NCBI GenBank assembly: GCA_016787785.1
Contig: JAEUTO010000011.1
Location: 434,001 to 498,000, forward strand
Origin: Bacteroidia bacterium
GTDB lineage: Bacteria > Bacteroidota > Bacteroidia > B-17B0 > Aurantibacillaceae
DNA length: 64,000 bases
Direction: 5' to 3'
Shown here: in pieces, positions 8,702 to 17,257 of the stretch
How positions within the stretch are numbered: the first letter of the stretch is position 1
Layout of the letters: each line of letters starts with the position of its first letter
The notes under the pieces: generated by a model
What the model was told of the DNA's origin: nothing
Databases searched by the model: none
The model's input: only the letters and a program-made list of their open reading frames with translations
Made by a program: the position numbers and the translations under genes

Positions 8702-8802
8702 AACCCCTTAAAAAATGCTAAAATCTCCCTTTCTTAATTTATTGGTACTTAACTTGCAATACAGATTATTGTGTTATTTTTACAACGATTTACAAATAGA
8801 CA

Positions 8803-10500
8803 ATGAAAAAAACGATCATACTTAGTGCAATTGCCTTTACGGGTTTTTTAAACGCACAAACTTTACAAGAAGCTGTTACTAAAACAGAGAACGAACGCTT
8901 TGCAGCAGCGGCAGTTGATTTTCGCGCATTAATTGCAAAAGATGCCGGCAAAGGCGAGAATTATTACTACTATGGCGAGAATTTTTTTAAGAACGATCAA
9001 ATAGATAGCGCCAATATCTTTTACGCTAAAGGTGCTGAGGTGAATGCTACTTACCCATTAAACTATGTTGGGCAAGGAAAAGTACTATTAACCAAAGGCA
9101 ATGTTGCCGAAGCAAAAACGCTTTTTTATAAAGCAATAGCTTTAGGCGCCAATAAAAATGCAGAGTTGTTGCGTAAAGTAGCAGAGGCTTGGTTAGCAAC
9201 CGATACAAAAAATGCTGACGAAGCTTTATTACAAATAAACGCAGCCATTAAATTAGAACCAAAAAATCCGGAGAATTATATCATTTTGGGCGACGCGCAA
9301 TTGGAAAAGAACCCAACAGATGGAAGCGGCCCAATTAAAAGCTACAAACAAGCAACCACTTTAAACCCTAAAAATGTAAAAGGTATTTTGCGTGAAGGAA
9401 AGTTATATCAACGCGGCCGTAACTATCAACTAGGTGTAGATAAGTATAAGGAAGCGATTGCTATTGATCCAACATTTGCGCCCGCCCACAGAGCAATCGC
9501 TGAAGTATATTCTCTTGCTGGCCAACCAGCGAAAGCAATTGAAAGTTGGAAAAAATATTTAGAATTAAATAATAGTGATGATGCACGTTATAAATTTATG
9601 AGTGATTTATATTTGAATAAGCAGTATTTAGACGCAACAACGGAATACGAAGGCTTACTAAAACAAAACTTCAAAAGCGTTTACACCCATCGTTTAGCCG
9701 GTTATAGTTATTATGAAAACGGAAAAGGCGATACTTTAATTTATCGCAAAGGCATAAACGCGATAAACAAATTTTTCGAATTGGCAGGCCCTAATTTTAA
9801 GTATTTATATGGTGATTATAGGTACAAAGGCTTGTTGCTTGCAAAACTTGGAAAAGACTCTTTAGCAGTTTTGGAAATGGAAAAAGCTATTGCGCTTGAT
9901 CCTTCAGCTAGCGGGGAGTTAAATACAGAGATCGCTAACATTTACATGAAAGCAAAAAAATACGACAAAGCCATTAAAGCTTTTGAACGTAAAATGAATG
10001 GCGATCTTAAGAATTTAAACAATAATGATTTTTATAGCCTTGGTCGCGCGTATTATTATTCGGGCGGAAATGTATATAAGGAGGCCGCTTTAATAAAAGA
10101 TGCAAAAGCGAAAGAGAAAAAAGAACAAGAAGCAAAACCATTCTTTATTAGTGCCGACTCTGCTTTTTCACAGTTAACACGATTAAACCCAACATGGCCT
10201 GTTGGTTATTTCTGGAGAGGAAAAGCAAATTCTTATATTGATCCAACAAGCGAAAAAGGTTTGGCAAAACCACACTTTGAAAATGCTTTATCAAAATTAA
10301 AACCCGAAGAAAAAACTTCTCCAACATACAAGAACAATGTAATTGAAGCATTAGAATATCTTGGAGGGTATCACACTTCGGTTGCAAAAGACAAAGCAAA
10401 AGCTGATGAATACTGGAAACAAGTTCAGGAAATAGATCCTGCTAACCAAAAAGCAAAAATTTATTTTAATCCGCCAAAACAAGCCCCTAAAAAGCCTTAA
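8803..10500 (+). CDS. Exported tetratricopeptide repeat protein
   Basis: A 565-residue protein with a signal peptide (about 18 residues, ending LNAQ) and at least eight TPR-like helical pairs, e.g. around PLNYVGQGKVLLTKGNVAEA, YKEAIAIDPTFAPAHRAIAE and EMEKAIALDPSASGELN. TPR arrays are protein-binding scaffolds; this one should lie in the periplasm or on the inner face of the outer membrane. It closes the run that starts with exbB, an arrangement I associate with Bacteroidota TonB loci. A terminator follows directly. No enzymatic domain is visible. Confidence 0.9.
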   Translation: MKKTIILSAIAFTGFLNAQTLQEAVTKTENERFAAAAVDFRALIAKDAGKGENYYYYGENFFKNDQIDSANIFYAKGAEVNATYPLNYVGQGKVLLTKGNVAEAKTLFYKAIALGANKNAELLRKVAEAWLATDTKNADEALLQINAAIKLEPKNPENYIILGDAQLEKNPTDGSGPIKSYKQATTLNPKNVKGILREGKLYQRGRNYQLGVDKYKEAIAIDPTFAPAHRAIAEVYSLAGQPAKAIESWKKYLELNNSDDARYKFMSDLYLNKQYLDATTEYEGLLKQNFKSVYTHRLAGYSYYENGKGDTLIYRKGINAINKFFELAGPNFKYLYGDYRYKGLLLAKLGKDSLAVLEMEKAIALDPSASGELNTEIANIYMKAKKYDKAIKAFERKMNGDLKNLNNNDFYSLGRAYYYSGGNVYKEAALIKDAKAKEKKEQEAKPFFISADSAFSQLTRLNPTWPVGYFWRGKANSYIDPTSEKGLAKPHFENALSKLKPEEKTSPTYKNNVIEALEYLGGYHTSVAKDKAKADEYWKQVQEIDPANQKAKIYFNPPKQAPKKP

Positions 10501-10521
10501 GGGTATAAACCAATAAAATTT

Positions 10522-10553
10522 AAAAACCCATTGTATTTCGCGATGGGTTTTTT
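10522..10553 (+). terminator. Rho-independent terminator after TPR gene
   Basis: AAAAACCCAT and ATGGGTTTTTT pair around an 11-base loop, 22 bases after the stop codon. Confidence 0.85.
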
Positions 10554-10562
10554 GTTGCATAA

Positions 10563-10708
10563 AAATTTAGCCACATAGGTCACATAGAATAAGATTAAAC
10601 AAATTCTCCTAAAGTTGCACATAGGGTTGAAGCGCAGCTTCAACTATGTTTATCTTTAATTTCTTTTCAAAACCCGAATAAAACCTATGTTTCTATGTGG
10701 TTCAAATT
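10563..10708 (+). repeat. REP-like element: nested inverted repeats
   Basis: Noncoding element between the TPR gene terminator and uppS. The outer arms are CCACATAGGTCACATAG (near 10571) and its imperfect complement CTATGTTTCTATGTGG (near 10686). Inside lies a strong hairpin at 10620-10648: GTTGAAGC and GCTTCAAC around a GCA loop, extended by CATA/TATG with a two-base bulge. The architecture resembles interspersed palindromic elements, but only one copy is in the window. Confidence 0.6.
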
Positions 10709-10774
10709 GTTCACGTAAACCTGTTAAAATAAGCAAAACAACCTAAATTAAAGTACTCATTTTGACTATTTTAC

Positions 10775-10782
10775 TATCTTTG
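10775..10782 (+). promoter_or_regulatory. Candidate -7 element for uppS
   Basis: TATCTTTG matches TAnnTTTG, 16 bases before the uppS ATG. No clear -33 TTG at the expected distance. Confidence 0.4.
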
Positions 10783-10798
10783 TCTGCCTAGCCAACTC

Positions 10799-11545
10799 AT
10801 GGATTTAAAGCAATCGATCAATAAAAATAACATTCCTCAGCACGTGGCCATTATTATGGATGGAAACGGCCGTTGGGCCAAACAACAGGGCGAAGACCGT
10901 ATTTTTGGTCACCACGAGGGCGTTAACTCTGTTCGCGAAATAGTTGAGGCCTGTGGTGAGATAGGTGTAAAATACCTTACACTTTATGCTTTTAGCACCG
11001 AGAACTGGAACAGGCCAAAAGATGAAGTGGATGCTTTAATGGAATTATTAGTGGCAACCATAAGTATGGAAACACCTAACCTCAACAAAAAAGGTGTAAA
11101 GTTGCAAGCTATTGGCGACATTAAGAGTTTACCGGAATCTTGCCAACAAGAATTACAGGAGTCTATAGACATTACCGCAAACAACAGCACAGTTACATTG
11201 ATCCTGGCTTTAAGTTATTCGAGTAAGTGGGAGATTACCAATTCTGTAAAAGAAATTGCAAAACAGGTTGAAGAAGGAAAATTAAAAGCTTCTGATATTA
11301 CACCCAAACACATTGAAAAACATTTGAACACAAATATTTTTCCCGACCCCGAATTAATGATCCGCACCAGTGGCGAACACCGCATCAGTAATTTTTTATT
11401 GTGGCAATTAGCCTACGCCGAATTTTATTTTACCGACACGTTATGGCCGGATTTTAGAAAAGACGATTTTTTTAAAGCAATTTTATCGTATCAAAACCGT
11501 GAGCGTCGTTTCGGAAAAACAAGCGAACAAATTTCAAAAAACTAA
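10799..11545 (+). CDS. uppS: Polyprenyl (undecaprenyl) diphosphate synthase
   Basis: cis-Prenyltransferase that builds the C55 lipid carrier for peptidoglycan and O-antigen, cytosolic at the membrane surface. The 248-residue length is normal. The catalytic N-terminal motif IIMDGNGRWA contains Asp21. Further hallmarks are HHEGVNSVR, YAFSTENWNRP and the C-terminal dimer and substrate motif MIRTSGEHRISNFLLWQ followed by AYAEFYFTDTLWPDF. bamA begins one base after its stop, so the two envelope genes are co-transcribed, as is common in Bacteroidota. Confidence 0.97.
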   Translation: MDLKQSINKNNIPQHVAIIMDGNGRWAKQQGEDRIFGHHEGVNSVREIVEACGEIGVKYLTLYAFSTENWNRPKDEVDALMELLVATISMETPNLNKKGVKLQAIGDIKSLPESCQQELQESIDITANNSTVTLILALSYSSKWEITNSVKEIAKQVEEGKLKASDITPKHIEKHLNTNIFPDPELMIRTSGEHRISNFLLWQLAYAEFYFTDTLWPDFRKDDFFKAILSYQNRERRFGKTSEQISKN

Positions 11546-11546
11546 A

Positions 11547-14129
11547 ATGGGAAAACGGATCATAAAACTTGTTTTTCTATTTGTAATTTGCCTAAAAGGT
11601 TTTTCACAAAGCGATTCTTTATTTTTAGAAGGAGTAAAAAACCCAAAAAAATATACCATTGGTGGCATTGTAATTGATGGTGCCGATAATACAGATAAGA
11701 ATGTTGTAAGCCTTTTATCAGGTCTTGCGCAAGGTGATGAGATCACCGTTCCAGGCGATAAGATCAGCGAAGCCATAAAAGCACTTTGGAAACAAAGTAT
11801 ATTCGAAGACGTTCAAATTATCCAGGATAAAATTGTTGGTAACGATATTTTTTTAATTATTAAAGTTGTTGAACGCCCACGCTTATCTAAATTCTCTTTT
11901 AAAGGCGACGTTAAAAAAAGCGATGCAGATGAAATAAGAACTAAGATCCGTTTACTGCAAGGCCGCGTGGTTACTGATTACATGATAGGTACAATTAAAA
12001 ATACCGTAAGAGATCATTATTTAGACAAAGGGTATTATTTTAATAAAGTAGATATTACTCAGGTAAGAGATACTTCCAAAAAAATACCATTTACCATTGT
12101 AACTATTACCGTTAACAAAGGAAAAAAAGTGCGTATACAGGATGTATTCATAAACGGCAACACGGTTTTTAAAGACTGGCAGCTTCGTCGTAAGTTGGAG
12201 GATAGCAAACGCCGCCGCTGGTACAACCCGTTTAACTCCGGAAAATACTTAGAAGATAATTTAAAGAAAGATCTTCCGGCAATTGCAACAAAATACAACG
12301 CAAAAGGATACCGCGATGCGCGCGTTGTAAAAGACACCGTATATTTTGTGAGCGATAATCGTGTGGCGGTTGATATTACGATAGACGAGGGACATAAATA
12401 TTATTTCGGAAACTTTAAATGGTTTGGTAACAGTAAATACCGTAGCGGACAATTAGATACTATTTTAAATATTCCTGCCGGAAGCGTTTACGATCAAAAT
12501 AAACTGGAGCAAAAATTATTTATGAATCCTAACGGTTACGACATTTCCAGTTTGTATATGGACGATGGCTATTTATTCTTCCAGGTAAACCCACAGGAAA
12601 GTAATATTCATAACGATACTATTGATTTTGATATTTTAATGTACGAGGGCAAACAGGCCACCATCAATAAAGTTACCGTTAAAGGGAATGATAAAACAAA
12701 CGACCATGTAATTTATCGCGAGATCTTTACCAAGCCCGGCCAGCTTTTTAGGCGTTCGGATATTATTCGTACGGTTCGTCAATTAGCACAATTAGGATAC
12801 TTCGATCCCGAAAAAACAGTGCCGTTGCCAATGCCAAACGCAGCCGATGGAACAGTTGATATAGAATACACTGTTGAAGAAAAACCAAGCGACCAGATAG
12901 AATTAAGCGGTGGCTGGGGCGGAAGAAACTCGCTTAATAACCAAACAGGCCAGGGCGGCATTGGTATTATTGGTACACTGGGCGTAACGTTCAACAACTT
13001 CTCTGCAAGAAATTTATTTAAAGGCCCAGCATGGCGTCCACTGCCAAGTGGCGATGGACAACGACTAAGCGTTCGTGCGCAAACAAATGGTATTTACTAT
13101 CAATCGTATAACTTCTCGTTTACCGAACCTTATTTGGGCGGTAAAAAACCAAATGCACTAACGGTTTCGGCCTTTCACTCGTTATTTAGCAACGGACAAA
13201 AAAAGTATACCGATAGCGAGATCGGAAGAATATCTAACCCAAAACGCCAGAGCATGAGTATTATTGGCGGCTCGGTAGGATTAGGAAGACGTTTAAAATG
13301 GCCCGATAATTATTTTAATATGTTCACCAACATCAACTATAATTATTACGACTTAAAAAACTATAACGCGTTTATCTTTTCTAATGGTTATGCCAACGAT
13401 CTTAACTTCAGTCTTAATCTTTCGCGTAATTCCATCGATCAACCTATTTATCCAAAAACAGGATCTAACTTTACATTCTTAGGTCAGTTTACTCCACCGT
13501 ATTCATTGGTGAATAACAAAGATTATACAAGCCTTCCTGCATCAGAGCGTTATAAATTTATCGAGTATCAGAAATATAAAATCACTGCAGAGTGGTTTAC
13601 ACAATTAACCAACAAAAAAGCGGCAGAAGGTAAAGAGGCCCGCAATTTAGTGTTGCGTACAAAAGTAGGGTATGGCTTTTTAGCGCGTTATAACAAAACG
13701 GTAGGTTACTCGCCATTTGAACGTTTTTATTTAGGCGGTAGTGGTATTAGTGGTTTTCAAAACTTTGTGGCAAGAGAGATCATTGCTTTAAGAGGTTATC
13801 CTGATAACAGTTTATCTTCTTCGGTGGGCGATCCAATTTGCGCGCGTTATACAATGGAATTACGTTATCCAATTAGCTTAAACCCACAGGCAACCATATT
13901 TGTATTAGGTTTTGCAGAGGCGGGTAACTCATGGACAGACTATAAAAAATTCAATCCCTTCCAGGTTAAACGCAGCGCCGGTTTTGGTTTACGCGTGTTT
14001 TTACCAATGTTTGGTTTATTGGGTATTGATTACGGCTGGGGCTTTGATAATGTGCCGGGCCAGCCGGGTATTGGTAATGGCAAAGGTCAGTTCCACTTCA
14101 CTATTGGCGGGGTATTGGGCGAATTATAA
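11547..14129 (+). CDS. bamA: Outer membrane protein assembly factor BamA
   Basis: Omp85-family insertase for outer-membrane beta-barrels, 860 residues. A signal peptide (about 21 residues, ending CLKGFSQ) is followed by POTRA repeats to about residue 440 (segments such as GGIVIDGADNTDKNVV, RIQDVFINGNTVF and INKVTVKGNDKTNDHV) and then the barrel. Barrel hallmarks are FTEPYLGGKKPN, FERFYLGGSGISGF and ALRGYPDNSLS. The C terminus is GGVLGEL rather than a terminal Phe. The ATG at 11547 is chosen because it begins the signal peptide; a GTG 48 bases upstream is inside uppS. The next genes are two Skp-like chaperones, partners in barrel delivery. Confidence 0.96.
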   Translation: MGKRIIKLVFLFVICLKGFSQSDSLFLEGVKNPKKYTIGGIVIDGADNTDKNVVSLLSGLAQGDEITVPGDKISEAIKALWKQSIFEDVQIIQDKIVGNDIFLIIKVVERPRLSKFSFKGDVKKSDADEIRTKIRLLQGRVVTDYMIGTIKNTVRDHYLDKGYYFNKVDITQVRDTSKKIPFTIVTITVNKGKKVRIQDVFINGNTVFKDWQLRRKLEDSKRRRWYNPFNSGKYLEDNLKKDLPAIATKYNAKGYRDARVVKDTVYFVSDNRVAVDITIDEGHKYYFGNFKWFGNSKYRSGQLDTILNIPAGSVYDQNKLEQKLFMNPNGYDISSLYMDDGYLFFQVNPQESNIHNDTIDFDILMYEGKQATINKVTVKGNDKTNDHVIYREIFTKPGQLFRRSDIIRTVRQLAQLGYFDPEKTVPLPMPNAADGTVDIEYTVEEKPSDQIELSGGWGGRNSLNNQTGQGGIGIIGTLGVTFNNFSARNLFKGPAWRPLPSGDGQRLSVRAQTNGIYYQSYNFSFTEPYLGGKKPNALTVSAFHSLFSNGQKKYTDSEIGRISNPKRQSMSIIGGSVGLGRRLKWPDNYFNMFTNINYNYYDLKNYNAFIFSNGYANDLNFSLNLSRNSIDQPIYPKTGSNFTFLGQFTPPYSLVNNKDYTSLPASERYKFIEYQKYKITAEWFTQLTNKKAAEGKEARNLVLRTKVGYGFLARYNKTVGYSPFERFYLGGSGISGFQNFVAREIIALRGYPDNSLSSSVGDPICARYTMELRYPISLNPQATIFVLGFAEAGNSWTDYKKFNPFQVKRSAGFGLRVFLPMFGLLGIDYGWGFDNVPGQPGIGNGKGQFHFTIGGVLGEL

Positions 14130-14200
14130 CCAAAATTTTGTTAATTGAACGATATTTTTTTGATTGGCACGTTTTATGATTAAATTTAAAAACTCAAAAT

Positions 14201-14731
14201 ATGAAATTAAGAAATAGTATAATTTGTTTTTTGTTTGTGATCCTTTCAGGATTTGCAATGGCGCAAAGCGGTGCGGCAAAATTTGGTTACGTTGATACCG
14301 ATTACATTTTATCTCAAATTCCGGAATATAAGGCTGCGCAAAGCGAGTTAGATAAAACAAGCGTGCAATGGCAAAAAGAAATAGAAACAAAATATGCTGA
14401 AATTGATAAGTTGTATAAAGCTTACCAGGCCGACGCTATTTTATTGACGGATGAAATGAAAAAGAAGCGTGAGAATGAGATCGTGAACAAAGAAAAAGAA
14501 GCAAAAGACCTTCAAAAATCACGTTTTGGCGTTGATGGAGAGTTATTTAAAAAACGCCAGGAGTTGGTAAAACCTATACAGGACAAGGTTTATAACGCCA
14601 TTAAGGCAGTTGCAGAAAAATCGGGACTTGGTTTTATTTTAGATAAAAGCGGTCAGGTTTCTATTTTATATGCAAATAGTAAATACGATAAAAGCGATGA
14701 CATTTTAGTTTATCTCGGATACAAAAAGTAA
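14201..14731 (+). CDS. OmpH/Skp family periplasmic chaperone (first copy)
   Basis: Periplasmic holdase for unfolded outer-membrane proteins. It has 176 residues: a signal peptide of about 21 residues, then the conserved start FGYVDTDYILSQIPEY. A long charged coiled coil (about 45-110, Lys/Glu-rich) forms the tentacles, and the C-terminal GLGFILDKSGQVSILYAN closes the trimer body. It lies 70 bases after bamA and is followed by a paralogue, the usual order in this phylum. Confidence 0.94.
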   Translation: MKLRNSIICFLFVILSGFAMAQSGAAKFGYVDTDYILSQIPEYKAAQSELDKTSVQWQKEIETKYAEIDKLYKAYQADAILLTDEMKKKRENEIVNKEKEAKDLQKSRFGVDGELFKKRQELVKPIQDKVYNAIKAVAEKSGLGFILDKSGQVSILYANSKYDKSDDILVYLGYKK

Positions 14732-14762
14732 TTTTAAAAAATAAATAAATCAAAAAACAAGT

Positions 14763-15356
14763 ATGAAATCTACATTTAAAAAAGTAGCCTTAATTATTGC
14801 AGCAAGTGGATTATTTTCTTTTGCAAATGCACAAAAAATAGCGCACCTGAGTTTGGATTCTTTGATCAGCTTAATGCCTGAAACAAAAATTGCAAAAGAA
14901 ACAGCGCAAAATTATCTAAAAGGAATTGATGCTGAATCTATAAGCATGCAAACAGAATTAGAGACCAAGTATAAAGACTACATGGATAAACAAGCTACCA
15001 TGAGCGACCTGGTTAAAAAAACCAAGGAAGACGAGCTTAACGGCTTACAACGCCGTATCGAAGATTTTAAACAACAAGCGCAACAAGACTACCAACGTAA
15101 AACAGCTGAGCTAACGGCTCCTATTATGGAAAAAGCAAAAAAAGGAATTGAAGCAGTTGCAAAAGAAGGCGGTTATAAATATGTGTTAGATACAAGTGCT
15201 GGAAGCGTTTTATATAGCGAGCCATCTGATGATGTTTTAATGGCAGTTAAAAAGAAATTAGACTCTATGCCGGCAGCAGTTATTCCCGGAGCTTTACAAA
15301 CAGGCGGTGTTAAAACCCCACAGGGCGGCGGCAAAACTCCTCCAAAAGGAAAATAA
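14763..15356 (+). CDS. OmpH/Skp family periplasmic chaperone (second copy)
   Basis: Paralogue of the preceding gene, 197 residues. A signal peptide ending in FANAQ leads into KIAHLSLDSLISLMPET. A Lys/Gln-rich coiled coil (about 50-120) and the body-closing segment GGYKYVLDTSAGSVLYSEPSDDV follow. It differs by a C-terminal tail rich in Gly, Pro and Lys (about 170-197) that is absent from the first copy. Two Skp variants beside BamA suggest different client sets (inference). A strong terminator ends the uppS-bamA-ompH-ompH unit. Confidence 0.93.
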   Translation: MKSTFKKVALIIAASGLFSFANAQKIAHLSLDSLISLMPETKIAKETAQNYLKGIDAESISMQTELETKYKDYMDKQATMSDLVKKTKEDELNGLQRRIEDFKQQAQQDYQRKTAELTAPIMEKAKKGIEAVAKEGGYKYVLDTSAGSVLYSEPSDDVLMAVKKKLDSMPAAVIPGALQTGGVKTPQGGGKTPPKGK

Positions 15357-15372
15357 TTAAACCAACATTTTT

Positions 15373-15407
15373 AAAACCCTCTGTGTGTAAAACGCAGAGG
15401 GTTTTTT
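15373..15407 (+). terminator. Rho-independent terminator after second ompH
   Basis: AAAACCCTCTG and CAGAGGGTTTTTT form an 11-bp stem with a T-run. The remaining bases to the next gene at 15645 are A+T-rich and show no other feature. Confidence 0.9.
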
Positions 15408-15644
15408 ATTTTAATAATATGCAGTTAAGCCGTTTTAAATCGTAGTGTTTTTTAAGATATAAAATGGACATAATTCCCGAAAACCATTAGAAATCAGGCA
15501 TTTTGCCAAATATTTCATCGGGTATTTCGCTCAATTCGTCTAATTTATGCCAAATTTCCCTACAATTGTTAATAACTCTAGGTTACGCATAAGTTAATTA
15601 AACACGCGAATTACTTAACTTCAATATAACAAAAACTATATTAA

Positions 15645-16526
15645 ATGAGATTCACACTATTTTTCGCATTAAGTCTTGGGTATATAAGTACCCAATTTGC
15701 GCAATCTTATGAAGTGATCCCTAATACTAACGATACTATTAACTTTATTGACGAACTTGGAAAGAAACAAGGTAAATGGGTTTTGTTCGGAAAACACAAA
15801 CCTAACACGTGTTATGCGCCTAGTCAAAAAGCAGAAGAAGGGGCTTACAACGAGAACCGTAAAACCGGTATCTGGATGGAATATTTTTGCAACGGTAATA
15901 CCAAAAATAAAGTAACATTTGTAAACGGTCGTCCGGATGGCTACGCCGTTATTTTTCATGAAAATGGTAAGGTAGAAGAGGAAGGACAATGGAAGAACAA
16001 CCGTTGGGTTGGCGGCTACAAGCAATATTACGAGAACGGACAAGTACAGCACGAATTTAAATTTAATGCTTCAGGAAAGCGCGAGGGCGTTCAAACATAC
16101 ATACATCCAAATGGGGAAGTTGCCATACAAGGTAATTTTGTGAACGGAAAAGAAGCAGGCACTGTTAAAGAATTTTACGAGAACGGAGAATTAAAAGCAG
16201 AGAAAAAATACGATAACGGTAATGTAGATGTTGCTTCAATTAAAACTTACGAATCAAAAGAAAAGATAGTTAAGAAAGTAGAAGTACCTGATAACGCGCC
16301 AAAAATTACCATTAAAGACGAAAAGCCTGCTACCTCAGGCCCAATGGTGCTTAACGGTAAACAAACATTGTATAACAAAAGCAAACAAATTACAAAAGAC
16401 GGTATCTTTAAAGACAACCGTTTTATGGAAGGCAAAGCCTACATCTATAACGATAATGGCATCTTAACACAAATTGCTGTTTACAAAGGCGGTATCTACG
16501 TTGGCGATGCGCCAATTGAAAACTAA
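15645..16526 (+). CDS. MORN-repeat / YwqK-like exported protein
   Basis: A 293-residue secreted protein with a signal peptide (about 19 residues, ending FAQ). Several MORN-like repeats of the form ENGKxEEEGxWKNxxxxG follow, e.g. GRPDGYAVIFHENGKVEEEG, YENGQVQHEF, HPNGEVAIQGNFVNG and FYENGELKAEKKY. Databases often name this family toxin-antitoxin YwqK family antitoxin, but nothing here indicates a toxin pair. MORN repeats form an extended beta structure and often bind lipids or proteins. The C-terminal third carries KQTLYNKSKQITKDG, also repeat-like. The next gene is a shorter paralogue. Confidence 0.85.
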   Translation: MRFTLFFALSLGYISTQFAQSYEVIPNTNDTINFIDELGKKQGKWVLFGKHKPNTCYAPSQKAEEGAYNENRKTGIWMEYFCNGNTKNKVTFVNGRPDGYAVIFHENGKVEEEGQWKNNRWVGGYKQYYENGQVQHEFKFNASGKREGVQTYIHPNGEVAIQGNFVNGKEAGTVKEFYENGELKAEKKYDNGNVDVASIKTYESKEKIVKKVEVPDNAPKITIKDEKPATSGPMVLNGKQTLYNKSKQITKDGIFKDNRFMEGKAYIYNDNGILTQIAVYKGGIYVGDAPIEN

Positions 16527-16546
16527 GAAACATTTTAAAATCATAT

Positions 16547-16574
16547 AAGGCGGGGTTTTTACTCCGCCTTTTTT
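16547..16574 (+). terminator. Rho-independent terminator between MORN genes
   Basis: AAGGCGG pairs with CCGCCTT and runs into six T residues, directly ahead of the next ATG at 16581. It should separate transcription of the two MORN genes, at least in part. Confidence 0.8.
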
Positions 16575-16580
16575 GTCTTC

Positions 16581-17186
16581 ATGAAATTTTATAATTACAT
16601 ATTTTGTTTTGTAGCGATGTCTTTTTTGGGCATTGCTCAAACCTTTGAGATCTATAATGGCGATACGATTAACAGGCTCGATCAAAATTACTGCAAGGAT
16701 GGCAAATGGCGCGTTACAGGAAAATTAAAGCCAGGAACTTGTTATCAAAAAGACCAAGTCGTTGAAGAAGGGAAATATATTGGCAACAGAAAAACCGGTT
16801 TATGGACGGAGTATTTTTGTAACGGCAATATCAGAAACAAAATAAACTTTATTGATGGCCGACCAAATGGACATAGCATTATGTACCACGAAAACGGGAA
16901 AAAAAAGGAAGAAGGGGACTGGAGTAAAGGCAAATATAATGGCACTTTTAAGATTTTTGATAGCACTGGAGTTCAATTTTGGGAAATTGATCTTGACTCT
17001 TTGGGACAATACAGAACTGTGATAAGTAATAACGGACAAACTTTCAGCCAAGGAGTCTTTAGGTATAGAGATCAAGTAGACTTAATGAATGGCATTGAGT
17101 ATACTTATGACCAAAAAAAAGCGCCAGTTAAAATAAAAATGTATCAAAACGGGAATTACATCAATGATTTACCATTAAAAAAATAA
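16581..17186 (+). CDS. MORN-repeat exported protein (shorter paralogue)
   Basis: A 201-residue paralogue of the protein at 15645. The N-terminal halves match closely: DTINRLDQNYCKDGKWRVTG, KPGTCYQKDQVVEEGKY, NRKTGLWTEYFCNGN and GRPNGHSIMYHENGKK appear in both in the same order. The C-terminal half has fewer repeats and diverges. The start is 7 bases after a terminator T-run, so it must be read from read-through or from a promoter inside that hairpin region; I see no clear promoter. The function is unknown. Confidence 0.85.
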   Translation: MKFYNYIFCFVAMSFLGIAQTFEIYNGDTINRLDQNYCKDGKWRVTGKLKPGTCYQKDQVVEEGKYIGNRKTGLWTEYFCNGNIRNKINFIDGRPNGHSIMYHENGKKKEEGDWSKGKYNGTFKIFDSTGVQFWEIDLDSLGQYRTVISNNGQTFSQGVFRYRDQVDLMNGIEYTYDQKKAPVKIKMYQNGNYINDLPLKK

Positions 17187-17257
17187 CAGGCCATTAAACT
17201 ATTTTAAGACTTAAATATCCTTCCTTCCTCTTTATTTTCTTATTTTTACTTCTCCTT

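Noticed and set aside
11499-11546. GTG start for bamA inside uppS
   Set aside because: It would place 16 residues before a good signal peptide; ATG 11547 follows the uppS stop by one base.
15645-17186. Toxin-antitoxin module suggested by the YwqK family name
   Set aside because: Both proteins are exported MORN-repeat proteins and no toxin gene is next to them.
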